Part shown: piece after piece, positions 40,742-51,215 of the stretch
How positions within the stretch are numbered: the first letter of the stretch is position 1
How the letters are laid out: each line of letters begins with the position of its first letter
From: Pseudomonadota bacterium
Lineage (GTDB): Bacteria; Pseudomonadota; Alphaproteobacteria; SHVZ01
Length of the DNA stretch: 61,680 bases
Direction: 5' to 3'
NCBI GenBank assembly: GCA_016195085.1
Contig: JACQAG010000080.1
Span: 1-61,680 of the forward strand
Made by a program: the position numbers and the translations under genes
The notes under the pieces: model-generated
What the model saw: the letters and a program-made list of their open reading frames with translations, nothing else
What the model was told of the DNA's origin: nothing
Databases searched by the model: none

Positions 40742-42874
40742 CTGTCGCTGAGTCGTTTCCGCGTCGGCGTCGATATCGGCGGCACCTTCACCGACATCGT
40801 CTTCCTCGGCGGCGACGGCCGCATCCACACCAAGAAGATCTCCTCCAGCGTCGAGGACTATGCCCGCGCCATCATCGAGGGCATCGGCGAGATCTTCGCC
40901 CAGACCGGCCTCCAGCCCCCCGACATCGCCGAGATCCGCCACGGCACCACCGTCGCCTCGAATGCCATTCTCGAGCACAAGGGGGCATTGACCGGGCTCA
41001 TCACCACCAAAGGCTTCCGCGACGTGCTCGAGATCCGCACGCTCCGCATGCCGCGGCTCTACGATATCGCCTGGGAGAAGCCGCCGCCCTTGGTCGAGCG
41101 TTATCTGCGCAAGGTCGTCGATGAGCGGGTCGATGCGGTGGGCAACATTCAGCGCCCGCTCGATCCCAAGGACGCCGAGCGCGCAGTCGATGCGCTCCTG
41201 GGCGAGGGTGTCGAGGCGATCGCCGTTTGCCTTCTCAACTCCTTCGTCAATCCCAAGCACGAGCTGATGCTGAAGGAGATCATCCAAGGGAAGGCGCCTG
41301 GCATCGATCTCTCGATCAGCTACGAGGTGCTGCCCGAAATCAAGGAATACGAGCGCACCTCGACCACGGTCATCAACGCCTATGTCATGCCGATCGTGGC
41401 CGGATACTTGACCTCGCTGCGTGCTGCCCTCGATCGGGCCGGCATCGCCGCACCGGTCCTGCTGATGCAATCCAACGGGGGCCTCACCACCAGTGCGGCC
41501 GCAACCCTGCGCCCGATGAACATCATCGAGTCCGGGCCGGCGGGCGGCGTGGTCGGCGGCCAGGCCCTCGCCCGGCGCATCGGCCTCGACAAGATCGTCA
41601 CCTTCGACATGGGCGGCACCACGGCGAAGGCATCGCTGGTCGAGAGCGGCCAGTTTACCCGTGCCGGCGAATATCAGGTGGGCGGCGGCATCATGATCGG
41701 CTCGCGGCTGCTGACCGGTGCGGGCTACCTCTTGAAGGTGCCGGCGATCGATCTGGCCGAGGTCGGCGCCGGCGGCGGCTCCATCGTCTGGCTCGATGCC
41801 GGCGGCTCCTTGCAGATCGGTCCGGAAAGTGCGGGAGCCGCACCGGGCCCGGTCTGCTACGACCAGGGCGGAACCCGGCCGACCATCACCGACGCCAACG
41901 TGATCCTGGGCTACATCAATCCTGGTTATCTCATCGGCGGCGCGCTTACGCTCAATGCGGAGCGCGCCCGCCAGGTCTTTGCCGACACCATTGCCGCCAG
42001 GACCGGTCTCGATCTGGCGGACGCCGCCTACGGCGCCCATATGATCGCCGCCTCCAACATGATCCGGGCGATCAAGGCGGTCTCGACCGAGCGCGGCCGG
42101 GATCCCCGCGACTTCGCGCTCTTCGCCTTCGGCGGCAACGGCCCGATCTTCGCCTGTTCCATGGCCGAGGCCTTGGGTATGCGCCGCGTGGTGATTCCGC
42201 CGATGCCCGGCCTCTTCTCCTCCTTCGGTCTGTTGGCGGCCGAAGTGGAGCATCACTATGGCCGCAGCTTTCGGCGCCTCATCCGCACCATGGATCTAGC
42301 CGAGCTCAACGGTGCCTGGGATCGGTTGACCGCCGATGCGCTGGCTGAGCTGGCATCCGAAGGCTTTGCGGGTGCCCAGACGCGGATCGAGCGCTTCGCC
42401 GCCCTTCACTACCATGGTCAGACCTTTGAGCTCGTCGTGCCCGCACCTTCGGGTCCGATCGACCGACATGCCGTTGCTCACCTTGAAGAAGCCTTCGGGG
42501 CCGAGCATGAGCGGACCTATGGCCACCGTGCCGGACCGGACGAGCCGGTGGAGATCGTCGCCATCCAAGTGATCGGCCGCGGCCTCGAGCAAGGCCCGCT
42601 CCTACCCGAGCGCCTGGTCTCGAGCCGGGCGGACGGGACGAAGCTGCCGCCGCGCCAGGCCTATTTCGGCGCCAAACAGGGTTGGCTCAAGACGCCGGTC
42701 CAGCGCCGAACCGACCTGGCGAAGCCTATGAAGGGCCCCTGCATCGTCGAAGAGTACGACGCCACCACCGTCGTCCCTCCCGGTGCCACCGCCAACCTCG
42801 ACGGGTTTGGCAATATTCTGATCGAGCTAAGAGTTCGCCGCGAAAGCCCCCACCCTCACCCTCCCCCACGCTGA
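40742..42874 (+). CDS. Hydantoinase A/oxoprolinase family subunit, apparent CTG start
   Basis: A HyuA-family ATPase of 708-710 residues. GVDIGGTFTDIVFLGGDG is the N-terminal phosphate-binding motif, RHGTTVASNAILEHKGA, VLPEIKEYERTST, ESGPAGGVVGGQ and FDMGGTTAKASLVE follow, all typical. In this frame a stop lies at 40736-40738 and no ATG, GTG or TTG precedes the motif; the first TTG (40988) would remove about 80 conserved residues. CTG 40742 has GAGGGGG six bases upstream; CTG 40748 would give SRFRVGVDIGG, the usual family start. Either a CTG start or a small indel is needed. The last residues (SPHPHPPPR) are encoded by a repeat. It pairs with the upstream HyuB. Confidence 0.88.
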   Translation: MSLSRFRVGVDIGGTFTDIVFLGGDGRIHTKKISSSVEDYARAIIEGIGEIFAQTGLQPPDIAEIRHGTTVASNAILEHKGALTGLITTKGFRDVLEIRTLRMPRLYDIAWEKPPPLVERYLRKVVDERVDAVGNIQRPLDPKDAERAVDALLGEGVEAIAVCLLNSFVNPKHELMLKEIIQGKAPGIDLSISYEVLPEIKEYERTSTTVINAYVMPIVAGYLTSLRAALDRAGIAAPVLLMQSNGGLTTSAAATLRPMNIIESGPAGGVVGGQALARRIGLDKIVTFDMGGTTAKASLVESGQFTRAGEYQVGGGIMIGSRLLTGAGYLLKVPAIDLAEVGAGGGSIVWLDAGGSLQIGPESAGAAPGPVCYDQGGTRPTITDANVILGYINPGYLIGGALTLNAERARQVFADTIAARTGLDLADAAYGAHMIAASNMIRAIKAVSTERGRDPRDFALFAFGGNGPIFACSMAEALGMRRVVIPPMPGLFSSFGLLAAEVEHHYGRSFRRLIRTMDLAELNGAWDRLTADALAELASEGFAGAQTRIERFAALHYHGQTFELVVPAPSGPIDRHAVAHLEEAFGAEHERTYGHRAGPDEPVEIVAIQVIGRGLEQGPLLPERLVSSRADGTKLPPRQAYFGAKQGWLKTPVQRRTDLAKPMKGPCIVEEYDATTVVPPGATANLDGFGNILIELRVRRESPHPHPPPR

Positions 42875-42951
42875 CGCATGGGGGAGGGAGAGGAGAGCGA
42901 TTTCGACTCCCTCCCTCGCCGACAGGCGGGGGAGGGTGGGGGTGGGGGCAT
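42847..42951. repeat. Intergenic double-hairpin repeat, family 1
   Basis: CCCCCACCCTCACCCTCCCC opens the element, two hairpins follow and it ends GGAGGGTGGGGGTGGGGGCA. It overlaps the last 28 bases of the hydantoinase A gene. Confidence 0.85.
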
Positions 42952-42964
42952 CCGGCGGTAGGAC

Positions 42965-43135
42965 CTATTCTCTTTCGCGTTCGCTTGTGCGTGCTGGTAC
43001 CTGCGCGTGTGTGGGGCTACTTGCCCAAGCCTGGACGATCCCATGCTCCATCACGCGCCCAGCATCGACATCGGCAAGCGCTTCCAATGTCATCCGCCGC
43101 CGTTCTTCGTCTGCGACTCCGCGTGTTCTTGTCAT
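42965..43135 (-). CDS. Orphan antitoxin-like small protein
   Basis: A 56-residue protein beginning MTRTRG with core RRRMTLEALADVDAGRVMEH and then GIVQAWASS. This pattern of a short helix and 'ADVDAGRV..H..VQAW' is what I know from the C-terminal part of CopG/RHH-type antitoxins. No toxin gene follows: downstream lies a repeat and then the end of hydantoinase A on the other strand. TGAGG before ATG 43135 is a fair ribosome site and is formed by the stop of the CocE gene. It may be a decayed or solitary antitoxin. Confidence 0.4.
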   Translation of the reverse strand: MTRTRGVADEERRRMTLEALADVDAGRVMEHGIVQAWASSPTHAQVPARTSERERE

Positions 43136-43142
43136 CGCCGCC

Positions 43143-45229
43143 TCACACCCCGTCGCGCGGGATCTCCGTGTTCCAGTCGCGCTCGAAGACGAGCGTGCTC
43201 CCCTCATAGGCTTCCAGCCGCGCTTCCAGCTTGAAATGCGTCTTGGTCGAGGTCATGACCGTGCGGGTCTCGGTGCGCACCCGCCATTCCGGACGCTTCG
43301 GCCCCGCCGGGCGCTCGTGCAAGGTGGTCCAGGTGCTCTCGACCCGGGCCGAGAGCGGATCGTCGGGGCGGATCTGGAAGCGGTTGCTGCCTTTGAGCTC
43401 GACGGTCAATCCATGTTGGGGGAAGTGGGTGCGGCCGCGGCTGGTCTCGAAGGTGTAGGTCTGGGTGCCGGCGGCGACGTCGCGCTCGACCCGGACCCGG
43501 CGCAAGGCCGGCACCAGCTCGGTTGCCTTCGCTGCCGAAGCGCCCTCGGCCGGCTGAAACGGCGGCAGCCGCGAATCCTCCTTCCGCGGCGGTCGCTCCG
43601 GCAGCGCCAACTTGGCATTTGCGCCGGTGAAGAGCGTGAGCGTCACCGGCTCCGGCGACGGCCACAAGAGCGGCCAATAGGAGGTGGAGATCGCCAGCCT
43701 GAGGCGATGTCCCGGCAGGAAGGCGTGCCCGAGATCGTTGAGCTTGACCGTCACGCGGATGCGCTCGCCCGGCACCAGCGGTTTCGGTTCCGCATGGCCG
43801 TCGCGGTGAGTCAGGTTGAGCGGGCCGTAGCTGACCCGGGTCGAGGCGCCGTTCGGCTCGACATCGCAAAGCCTGACGCAGATGAGGGCGAGCGGCCGGT
43901 CGACTGCGAGCTCCAGGGTGACTTCCGGCGCGCCCAGGACTTCCAGGCGCTCCGCGAGCGGCTCGGAATCGAAGCAAAGCGCGTTGCCGTCATCCTCGCG
44001 CTGGTCGGTCGGCATGTCGCTGTCGCCGCCATAGGGGCACCACACGCCCGACGCGATGCCGGTCGTCTGCTGGGAGCTCAGGGTGAGCGGAACACTCTCG
44101 CCGGCGCCGCCGACGAGCCGGCCAGGTGCCAGGAAATAAGTCTTGGGCTTGATTTGCGGCGACGGCCAGACCCGCTCGCCCACCCAACGGCCGGGGCGTT
44201 CGGTGTAGCGCTGGCGCGGCTCGACGCTGTCCTGCAGCCAGGCCCGCAGCATCGGCTCGGCCATGACGCCGGTGTCGCGGCCCTTCAGCCATTGGTCCCA
44301 CCACCGGAGCGCGTCTTGGAGGAAGCCCACGGGCATGATGTGCGCGGCATGGGGATAGCTGTGCGCCCACGGACCGATCAGCCCTTTGCGCGGCACCTTG
44401 AGGCCGGTCATCAGCCTCGGGATGGCATTGGTGTAGCCGTCCTCCCAGCCGCCGACCGCATAGACCGCGCATTGGATGGCGCCGAAATCCTCATTGACCG
44501 AGCCTTGCTGCCAGAGCGCATCCCGCCGCTGATGGCGAAGCCAGGTCTCGAAGAAGTGCGGGGTCTCCTCCAGCCGCTTCCTCCAGACTTCGCGCCACGC
44601 CTCGCCGACGATGAGCGGATCGGGCGGCCGCGCATTGAAAGCGAACATGGTGCAGCCCCAGCCCATGTTGTTGGTGAGCAAGCAGCCGCCCATGAAATGC
44701 ACGTCATCGGCATAGCGATCATCGGTGGAGCAGAGGGTGATGATCGCCTTCAACGCCGGTGGCCGCCTCGCCGCCACCTGCAGCCCGTTGAAGCCGCCCC
44801 AGGAGATCCCGATCATGCCGACCGCACCCGTCGACCAGGGCTGCTTGGCGATCCAGTCGATCACCTCGACGGCGTCAAGTTGCTCCTGCTCCAGATACTC
44901 GTCCATGAGCACGCCGTCGGAGTCGCCGCTGCCGCGCATGTCGACCCTGAGACACGCATAGCCGTGCCCGGCGAAATACGCGTGGTTGCTGGCATCGCGC
45001 TTGTAGGTGCCGTCGCGCTGCCGGTAGGGCAGGTATTCCAGGATCGCCGGCACCTTGTTGCGCGCGGCATCCTCGGGCAGCCAGATGCGGGCGGCGAGCT
45101 TGGTGCCGTCGGCGAGCGGGATCCACTGGTGCTGGATCTCGCGCACCGCGCGGGGAAAGGTCGAAACGACGCGAATGGCCGGCCCCGGTTCTTTGTTGAC
45201 GGAAGTATCCGGCCCTCTGGAGGCTGCGG

Positions 45230-45233
<4 letters not shown>
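43143..45233 (-). CDS. CocE/NonD-family alpha/beta hydrolase
   Basis: A 696-residue serine hydrolase of the X-Pro dipeptidyl-peptidase/cocaine-esterase family. The first domain has LADGTKLAARIWLPEDA, YRQRDGTYKRDA, VDMRGSGDSDG and the nucleophile elbow GISWGG (Ser144). An Asp/His pair is expected in the DTGVMAEP to GPWAHSYPH region, where His of WAHSYPHA is visible. A C-terminal jelly-roll domain begins near residue 370. The start is TTG 45233, which overlaps the queG stop (TTGA); the frame upstream lies inside queG and is not coding. No signal peptide. Natural substrate unknown (ester or amide). Confidence 0.85.
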
Positions 45234-46354
<1,121 letters not shown>

Positions 46355-46378
46355 CGGTTGTGCCCTTCGCGACCGCTT

Positions 46379-46483
46379 GCCCCCACCCCAACCCTCCCCC
46401 ACGTTGGACGTGGGGGAGGGAGCACGAAGCACCTTTCATTCCCCCTCCCCCGCCGAATGCGGGGGAGGGTCGGGGTGGGGGCA
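46379..46483. repeat. Intergenic double-hairpin repeat, family 1
   Basis: GCCCCCACCCC, hairpin CCCTCCCCCACGTTGGACGT with its G-rich partner, then a second hairpin ending GGTCGGGGTGGGGGCA. It lies between queF and queG inside the minus-strand queuosine operon. Confidence 0.85.
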
Positions 46484-46509
46484 GCCTGCATTACCTGATC
46501 GCGCAACGC

Positions 46510-46962
46510 CTATCCCCGGCCGCGATAGGGAGCGACCTCCTGCGGGGGAATCCACAATCCCTCCGGTGCCGGGCCCGATTGGTAGAAGACGTCGATCGGC
46601 ATGCCGCCGCGGGGGTACCAATAGCCGCCGATCCGGAGCCATTGCGGCTGGATCTCGCGCATGAGCCGTTTGGCGATGTCGAGAGTGCAGGCCTCGTGGA
46701 AGGCGCCGTGGTTGCGGAAGGAGCCGAGATAGAGCTTGAGCGACTTGCTCTCGACCAGATAGGCCCCCGGCAGGTAGTCCAGCACCAGATGGGCGAAATC
46801 CGGCTGGCCGGTGATCGGGCAGAGACAGGTAAATTCCGGACAGGTGAAGCGCACGAGGTAGCGCTCGCCCTGGTGTGGATTGTTGACGCGCTCCAAGACC
46901 GCTTCGCCGGGGGTCGCAGGTAGGGCCACGCGCTGGCCGAGCTGGGTCAGTGTCTCAGTCAT
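46510..46962 (-). CDS. queF: NADPH-dependent preQ0 reductase QueF (type I)
   Basis: A 150-residue T-fold enzyme that reduces 7-cyano-7-deazaguanine (preQ0) to preQ1, four electrons from NADPH. The catalytic Cys48 lies in [14 protein letters not shown], the QueF NADPH motif is ESKSLKLYL, and the substrate-binding Glu/His lie in [10 protein letters not shown]. The length is that of the short, unimodular type. Start ATG 46962 follows AGGAGGG, a strong ribosome site, and overlaps the last eight bases of tgt. Confidence 0.93.
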   Translation of the reverse strand: MTETLTQLGQRVALPATPGEAVLERVNNPHQGERYLVRFTCPEFTCLCPITGQPDFAHLVLDYLPGAYLVESKSLKLYLGSFRNHGAFHEACTLDIAKRLMREIQPQWLRIGGYWYPRGGMPIDVFYQSGPAPEGLWIPPQEVAPYRGRG

Positions 46963-48109
46963 GAGCAATCCCTCCTGCGGCGAGCGCGTCATCCAGCCTC
47001 TCGCCGCCCTCCTGCATGCGGGTGAACTCCGCCTCGAACGCATCCAGCGTCCCGGCCTCGATGGCGCCCCTGATTCCGGCCATCAGCTCCTGATAATAGT
47101 GCAGATTGTGCCAGGTCAGCAGCATCGGGCCCAGGATCTCGCCGGCACGGAATAGATGGCTCAAATAGGCGCGAGCGTAGCCGCGGCAAGCGGGGCAGGC
47201 GCAGCGCTCATCCAAGGGACGCGCGCTCGCGGCATGCACGGCGTTGCGAAGATTGAGCGTGCCGTGGCGGGTGAAGGCCTGGCCGGTGCGCCCGGAGCGG
47301 GTCGGCAGCACGCAGTCGAACATGTCGATGCCGCGGCGGACCGCGCCCATTATGTCTGCCGGTCGACCGACCCCCATGAGATAGCGCGGCCGGTCTTTCG
47401 GCATCGACGGCACGGTCGCATCCAAGACCCGGAACATGGTCTCCTGCCCTTCGCCGACGGCGAGCCCGCCCACGGCGTAGCCGTCGAAGCCGATGGCGCC
47501 GAGCGCGGCCACGGATTCTTGCCGGAGCTCCGGATAGACGCTGCCCTGGACGATGCCGAAGAGGCCGTGGCCGGGGCGCTCGCGGAAGGAAGCCCGGCAG
47601 CGCTCCGCCCAGCGCATGGAGAGCTGCATCGAGGACTCGGCGACGGCGGCATCGACGGGATAGGGCGTGCACTCATCCAGGCACATGGTGATATCGGAGC
47701 CGATGAGATGCTGGATCTCGATGGCGCGCTCCGGTGTCAGCTCATGCCGGCTGCCGTCGAGATGCGATTTGAAGGTGACACCGGTCTCGTCGATGGTGCG
47801 GAGAGCGGCCAGCGACATCACCTGATAGCCGCCGGAGTCGGTCAGGATCGGCAGCGGCCAATTGCCGAAGCGATGCAGCCCGCCCAAGCCATGGATGCGA
47901 TCGGCGCCGGGCCGCAGCATCAGATGGTAGGTGTTGGCGAGCACGATCTCCGCACCGGTGGCGACCACCGAGTCCGGTAGCATGGCCTTGACCGTGCCGG
48001 CGGTGCCGCAAGGCATGAAGGCGGGCGTGTTCACCACCCCATGCGCGGTGGTAAGCCGGCCGCGGCGCGCTGCGCCCGACGTCGCCATCAGCTCGAAGCC
48101 AATGCTCAC
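46955..48109 (-). CDS. tgt: Queuine/preQ1 tRNA-ribosyltransferase Tgt
   Basis: A 384-residue TIM-barrel enzyme that exchanges guanine 34 of the Asp, Asn, His and Tyr tRNAs for preQ1. [11 protein letters not shown] carries the substrate Asp, [15 protein letters not shown] and GGLAVGE shape the base pocket, [17 protein letters not shown] holds the catalytic Asp region and the Arg that grips tRNA. The zinc site is [18 protein letters not shown] with a further His in LTWHN. GTG 48109 overlaps the queA stop (GTGA). Confidence 0.93.
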   Translation of the reverse strand: MSIGFELMATSGAARRGRLTTAHGVVNTPAFMPCGTAGTVKAMLPDSVVATGAEIVLANTYHLMLRPGADRIHGLGGLHRFGNWPLPILTDSGGYQVMSLAALRTIDETGVTFKSHLDGSRHELTPERAIEIQHLIGSDITMCLDECTPYPVDAAVAESSMQLSMRWAERCRASFRERPGHGLFGIVQGSVYPELRQESVAALGAIGFDGYAVGGLAVGEGQETMFRVLDATVPSMPKDRPRYLMGVGRPADIMGAVRRGIDMFDCVLPTRSGRTGQAFTRHGTLNLRNAVHAASARPLDERCACPACRGYARAYLSHLFRAGEILGPMLLTWHNLHYYQELMAGIRGAIEAGTLDAFEAEFTRMQEGGERLDDALAAGGIAHD

Positions 48110-49152
48110 GCCGCCCTCGGCAAGAGGCAGCAATCGCCATAGGAATAGAAGCGGTATCCCGCTTGGATCGCATGGGCATAGGCCTGGCGGATGCGCTCGA
48201 GGCCCGAGAAGGCGGCGACCAGCATGAACAGGGTCGAGCGCGGCAGATGGAAATTGGTGATGAGGCGATCCACTAGCTTGAAGGCGTAGCCGGGAGTGAT
48301 GAAGAGGCGCGTCTCACCTTGAAACGGCTGGAGATAGCCGTCGGCAGAGGTGGCGGATTCGATGAGCCGGAGGCTGGTGGTACCGACGGCGACGATGCGG
48401 CCGCCCTGGGCCCGCGCCCCATTGATCGCCTGGGCCGCGTCGGGCGAGACCTCGCCCCATTCGGCATGCATCTTGTGCCGGCTCGGATCGGCGACCTTGA
48501 CCGGGAGAAAGGTGCCGGCGCCGACATGCAGCGTGACCGTGGCCATGGTGATGCCCCGGTCGCTGAGGCGCTGGATGAGCGCAGGCGTGAAGTGCAAGCC
48601 CGCGGTCGGGGCGGCCACCGCACCGTCGCGGCGCGCATAAACCGTCTGGTAGTCCACTTCATCGGTGGGTTCCACCCCATGGGGGCGGGGAATGTAGGGC
48701 GGCAAAGGCAGCGCGCCGTGGCGCCTGAGCGCATCGGCGAGCCGGCTTTCCGGCATGGCGAAATCGAACACGACTTCGCCGGCCTCGCGCTTGGCGGCGA
48801 CGCGGGCAGCGAAGCCCGGGGCGAATTCGATGGTCTTGCCATCCGCCAGCTTTCGTGCCGGCCGGGCAAACGCGGCCCAAATGCCGTCACCCTCGCGCTT
48901 ATGCAGGGTCACTTCGACCCGGGCTTCGCCCACGCGTCCCACAAGCCGGGCCGGGATCACCCTGGTGTCGTTCAAGATGAGGACATCCCCCGGCGCCAGC
49001 AGCTCGGGGAGCTCGCTCACCTGGCGGTCGACGAGGCCCCCCTGATTCGCGGTGGGGGTGAGATCGAGCAGCCGCGCCCGGTCCCGCGGCCGCGCCGGAT
49101 GCCGGGCGATCCGGTCGGGGGGCAGCTCGAAGTCAAAATCCTCAATGCGCAT
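48106..49152 (-). CDS. queA: S-adenosylmethionine:tRNA ribosyltransferase-isomerase QueA
   Basis: A 348-residue enzyme that transfers and isomerises the ribosyl part of S-adenosylmethionine onto preQ1-tRNA, giving epoxyqueuosine. The start [20 protein letters not shown] is the QueA signature, with [22 protein letters not shown] and [12 protein letters not shown]. Start ATG 49152. It is the first gene of the order queA-tgt-queF-queG; queC, queD and queE for preQ0 synthesis are not in the window, so preQ0 must come from genes elsewhere or from uptake. Confidence 0.94.
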   Translation of the reverse strand: MRIEDFDFELPPDRIARHPARPRDRARLLDLTPTANQGGLVDRQVSELPELLAPGDVLILNDTRVIPARLVGRVGEARVEVTLHKREGDGIWAAFARPARKLADGKTIEFAPGFAARVAAKREAGEVVFDFAMPESRLADALRRHGALPLPPYIPRPHGVEPTDEVDYQTVYARRDGAVAAPTAGLHFTPALIQRLSDRGITMATVTLHVGAGTFLPVKVADPSRHKMHAEWGEVSPDAAQAINGARAQGGRIVAVGTTSLRLIESATSADGYLQPFQGETRLFITPGYAFKLVDRLITNFHLPRSTLFMLVAAFSGLERIRQAYAHAIQAGYRFYSYGDCCLLPRAA

Positions 49153-49202
49153 GGCGGGCTGGCTATAGACCAAAGGCCCGAGGGAAGGAACCGGGCGCTA
49201 TA

Positions 49203-49235
49203 TTCACAACAAAAATATGTAAAAAATTATTTTGT
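49203..49235. promoter_or_regulatory. AT-rich divergent promoter region with imperfect inverted repeat
   Basis: Between queA (minus) and the ATP-grasp gene (plus), 49200-49235 is strikingly AT-rich. CACAACAAAAAT and ATTATTTTGTG form an imperfect inverted repeat. TTCACA (49203-49208) could be a -35 box with an AT-rich -10 about 17 bases on. Exact boxes are uncertain. Confidence 0.35.
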
Positions 49236-49256
49236 GCGGCACGGAGGAGGTATTTT

Positions 49257-50255
49257 GTGTTGAAGCGCTTGGGCGGCAATGGAATTGTCCCGGCTCTGGC
49301 GCGGAGGATGCGGATGGACAAGATCTATGTGCTGCACGAGAACGCCGAGTGGGTGAAGCCGCTGAAGGCGGCGTTTCAGTCGATCGGCGCGCCCTATGAG
49401 GAGTGGTTCCTCGACCAGGGCATCCTCGACCTCCGCCATGCCCCGCCCGCGGGCGTCTTTTATAACCGCATGAGCGCCTCTTCACACACCCGCGACCATC
49501 GCTATGCCGCGGAATACACCGGCACCGTGCTGGCCTGGTTGGAGCGCCACGGCCGCACCGTCGCCAACAGCGGCCGCGCCCTCCAGCTCGAGATCAGCAA
49601 GGTCGCGCAATACCAGGCGCTTTCCCGCCACGGCATCGCTACGCCGGATACGCTGGCGGTGGTCGGCCGCGACAACATCCCAGCGGCTGCGGACCGGCTG
49701 GGATATCCCCTCATCCTCAAGCACAACCGCGGCGGCAAGGGCCTGGGCGTGCGCCTGTTTTTGAGCCGGGCGGCGCTCGATGAGTATCTCGCAGGCGAGG
49801 GCGATCCGGCTCCGGTCGACGGCATCACCCTGGTGCAGCGCTACATCGAAGCACCCGAGCCCTCTATCACCCGGGTGGAATTCGTCGGCGGGCGCTTCCT
49901 CTATGCGGTGCGCGTCGACACCTCTTCCGGCTTCGAGCTCTGCCCGGCGGATGCCTGCCAAATAGCACCGGCCAACTGCCCGACCGTGGCCCCGGCGGAC
50001 CGCTTCCGCATCATCGAGGGCTTCGACAGTCCTCTAATCGGCCGCTATCAGGAGTTCCTCGCCGCCAACGGCATTCACATCGCCGGCGTCGAGTTCATCC
50101 GCGACAAGGATGGCCGCGCCTATACCTATGACGTGAACACCAACACCAACTACAACCCGGACGCTGAAGCCTTGGTCGGCGTTTACGGCATGGTGGCGAT
50201 CGCGCGCTATCTCGAAGGCTTGCGGGTGAACCAGCGGATCCAAGCTGCGGCCTAG
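49257..50255 (+). CDS. ATP-grasp family ligase (RimK-like)
   Basis: A 332-residue ATP-grasp enzyme. The pre-grasp part has KIYVLHENAEWVKPLKAAF and NRMSASSHTRDHRYA. ATP-binding residues sit in YPLILKHNRGGKGLGVRLF and TLVQRYIEAPEPSITRVEF, and the metal site is in YDVNTNTNYN near residue 300. Members of this group add an amino acid or amine to a carboxylate (RimK, lysine-biosynthesis LysX). The acceptor here is unknown. GTG 49257 has GGAGGAGG six bases upstream; ATG 49314, also with GGAGG, matches how I recall homologues starting. The gene is divergent from the queuosine operon. Confidence 0.8.
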   Translation: MLKRLGGNGIVPALARRMRMDKIYVLHENAEWVKPLKAAFQSIGAPYEEWFLDQGILDLRHAPPAGVFYNRMSASSHTRDHRYAAEYTGTVLAWLERHGRTVANSGRALQLEISKVAQYQALSRHGIATPDTLAVVGRDNIPAAADRLGYPLILKHNRGGKGLGVRLFLSRAALDEYLAGEGDPAPVDGITLVQRYIEAPEPSITRVEFVGGRFLYAVRVDTSSGFELCPADACQIAPANCPTVAPADRFRIIEGFDSPLIGRYQEFLAANGIHIAGVEFIRDKDGRAYTYDVNTNTNYNPDAEALVGVYGMVAIARYLEGLRVNQRIQAAA

Positions 50256-50265
50256 GCGATCGGTA

Positions 50266-50403
50266 AGACCCTCACCCGCCTCGCTGGCGCTCGGCACCCT
50301 CTCCCGCCCGGGGAGGGTCGGGGAGGGGGTGGTCCCCACCCCCTCCCATAGTCCACCCCTAGGCGGGAGAGGGAGAGGCCCGCGTCTTCGCGGGAGGGTG
50401 AGG
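50266..50403. repeat. Composite intergenic palindromic repeat, family 5
   Basis: AGACCCTCACCCGCCTCGCT begins the element and is nearly identical, inverted, to 271-304. A central palindrome GGGGAGGGGGTGG/CCACCCCCTCCC follows, and the far end GGGAGGGTGAGGG pairs with the start. It fills most of the gap between the ATP-grasp gene and the TVP38-like gene. Confidence 0.75.
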
Positions 50404-50439
50404 GCTATCTTAGTTCAATCATGCCGCAAGCAATTCGAG

Positions 50440-51132
50440 CTACTCGGCACCGCCGCGACGCAAGTGCATCAGCTTCGGCAAGGCCAGCGACACCAAGAGC
50501 GCTGCTAGGCCGATCAAGGTCGGCTCCAGCCAATCGGAGCCGCCGAGGGCGCGGCCGCCGGTGGCGCCGGCGCTGACGGCAACCACGGTCGAGGGCACGA
50601 AGCCGATGAAGGTGCCGGCGAGATAGGCGCCCCAGCCGATGGGTGTCAGGCCGAAGGCGTAGTTGACCGGCGTGTGCGGCATGATCGGCAACAGCCGCAT
50701 GGCGACGACCGCCCGCCAGCCGCCGCGCTGGATATGCTGCATCAGGCGGGCGAGCCAGGGCCGCGAATGGGAGCCCAAAACGCCGGCACCGAGATAGCGG
50801 CTGATGGCGAAACCGGTAGCCGAGCCGGCCATGCTGCCCAATGTCGACAGCAGGAGGCCCCACCACAAGCCGAAGATGAGGCCGGCAGCGACCGCCATCG
50901 CCAAGCGCGGCACGAACAGCAGGCTGGCCACGATGTGGAGCCCCACATAAGCGGCGGGCGCCCAGGGATGGTTTGCCAAGAGGGCGAGGATGGCATCGGG
51001 GTTGATGCGGGCGCGCTCGAGATAGACGACCACCATGCCGGCGCCGATGAGCGCGGTTGCCAGCACGCGGAGCGCCAGGGTGCGGCCGGCGATCGGCATC
51101 CCAGCCTCTGTCTGGTGCGACTTGCCGTTCAT
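50440..51132 (-). CDS. TVP38/TMEM64 (VTT-domain) membrane protein
   Basis: A 230-residue inner-membrane protein with about five hydrophobic segments. LLFVPRLAMAVAAGLIFGLW and the re-entrant GSMAGSATGFAISRYLG are the DedA/VTT signature, followed by VVAMRLLPIMPHTPVNYAFG and YLAGTFIGFVPSTVVAVSAG. Family members are lipid-scramblase-like or needed for membrane homeostasis; the precise role is not known here. Start ATG 51132 has GAGGCGG upstream. It is divergent from the protease gene, 83 bases apart. Confidence 0.88.
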   Translation of the reverse strand: MNGKSHQTEAGMPIAGRTLALRVLATALIGAGMVVVYLERARINPDAILALLANHPWAPAAYVGLHIVASLLFVPRLAMAVAAGLIFGLWWGLLLSTLGSMAGSATGFAISRYLGAGVLGSHSRPWLARLMQHIQRGGWRAVVAMRLLPIMPHTPVNYAFGLTPIGWGAYLAGTFIGFVPSTVVAVSAGATGGRALGGSDWLEPTLIGLAALLVSLALPKLMHLRRGGAE

Positions 51133-51215
51133 GGCCGCCTCATAGCACAGGGACGGCGCTCCCGCCCGTTTGTCTTTAGGGCGACCGCTTCCCATATGTC
51201 TCCATCGAGGAGCCC

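Noticed and set aside
40735-41124. A GTG-started frame of 129 codons at the hydantoinase A start
   Set aside because: It has good ribosome spacing but encodes an Arg/His-rich peptide with no family match, while the overlapping frame carries all HyuA motifs.
48105-49260. A preQ1 riboswitch before the queuosine operon
   Set aside because: No short C-rich pseudoknot-forming aptamer pattern was seen in the roughly 100 bases before queA.
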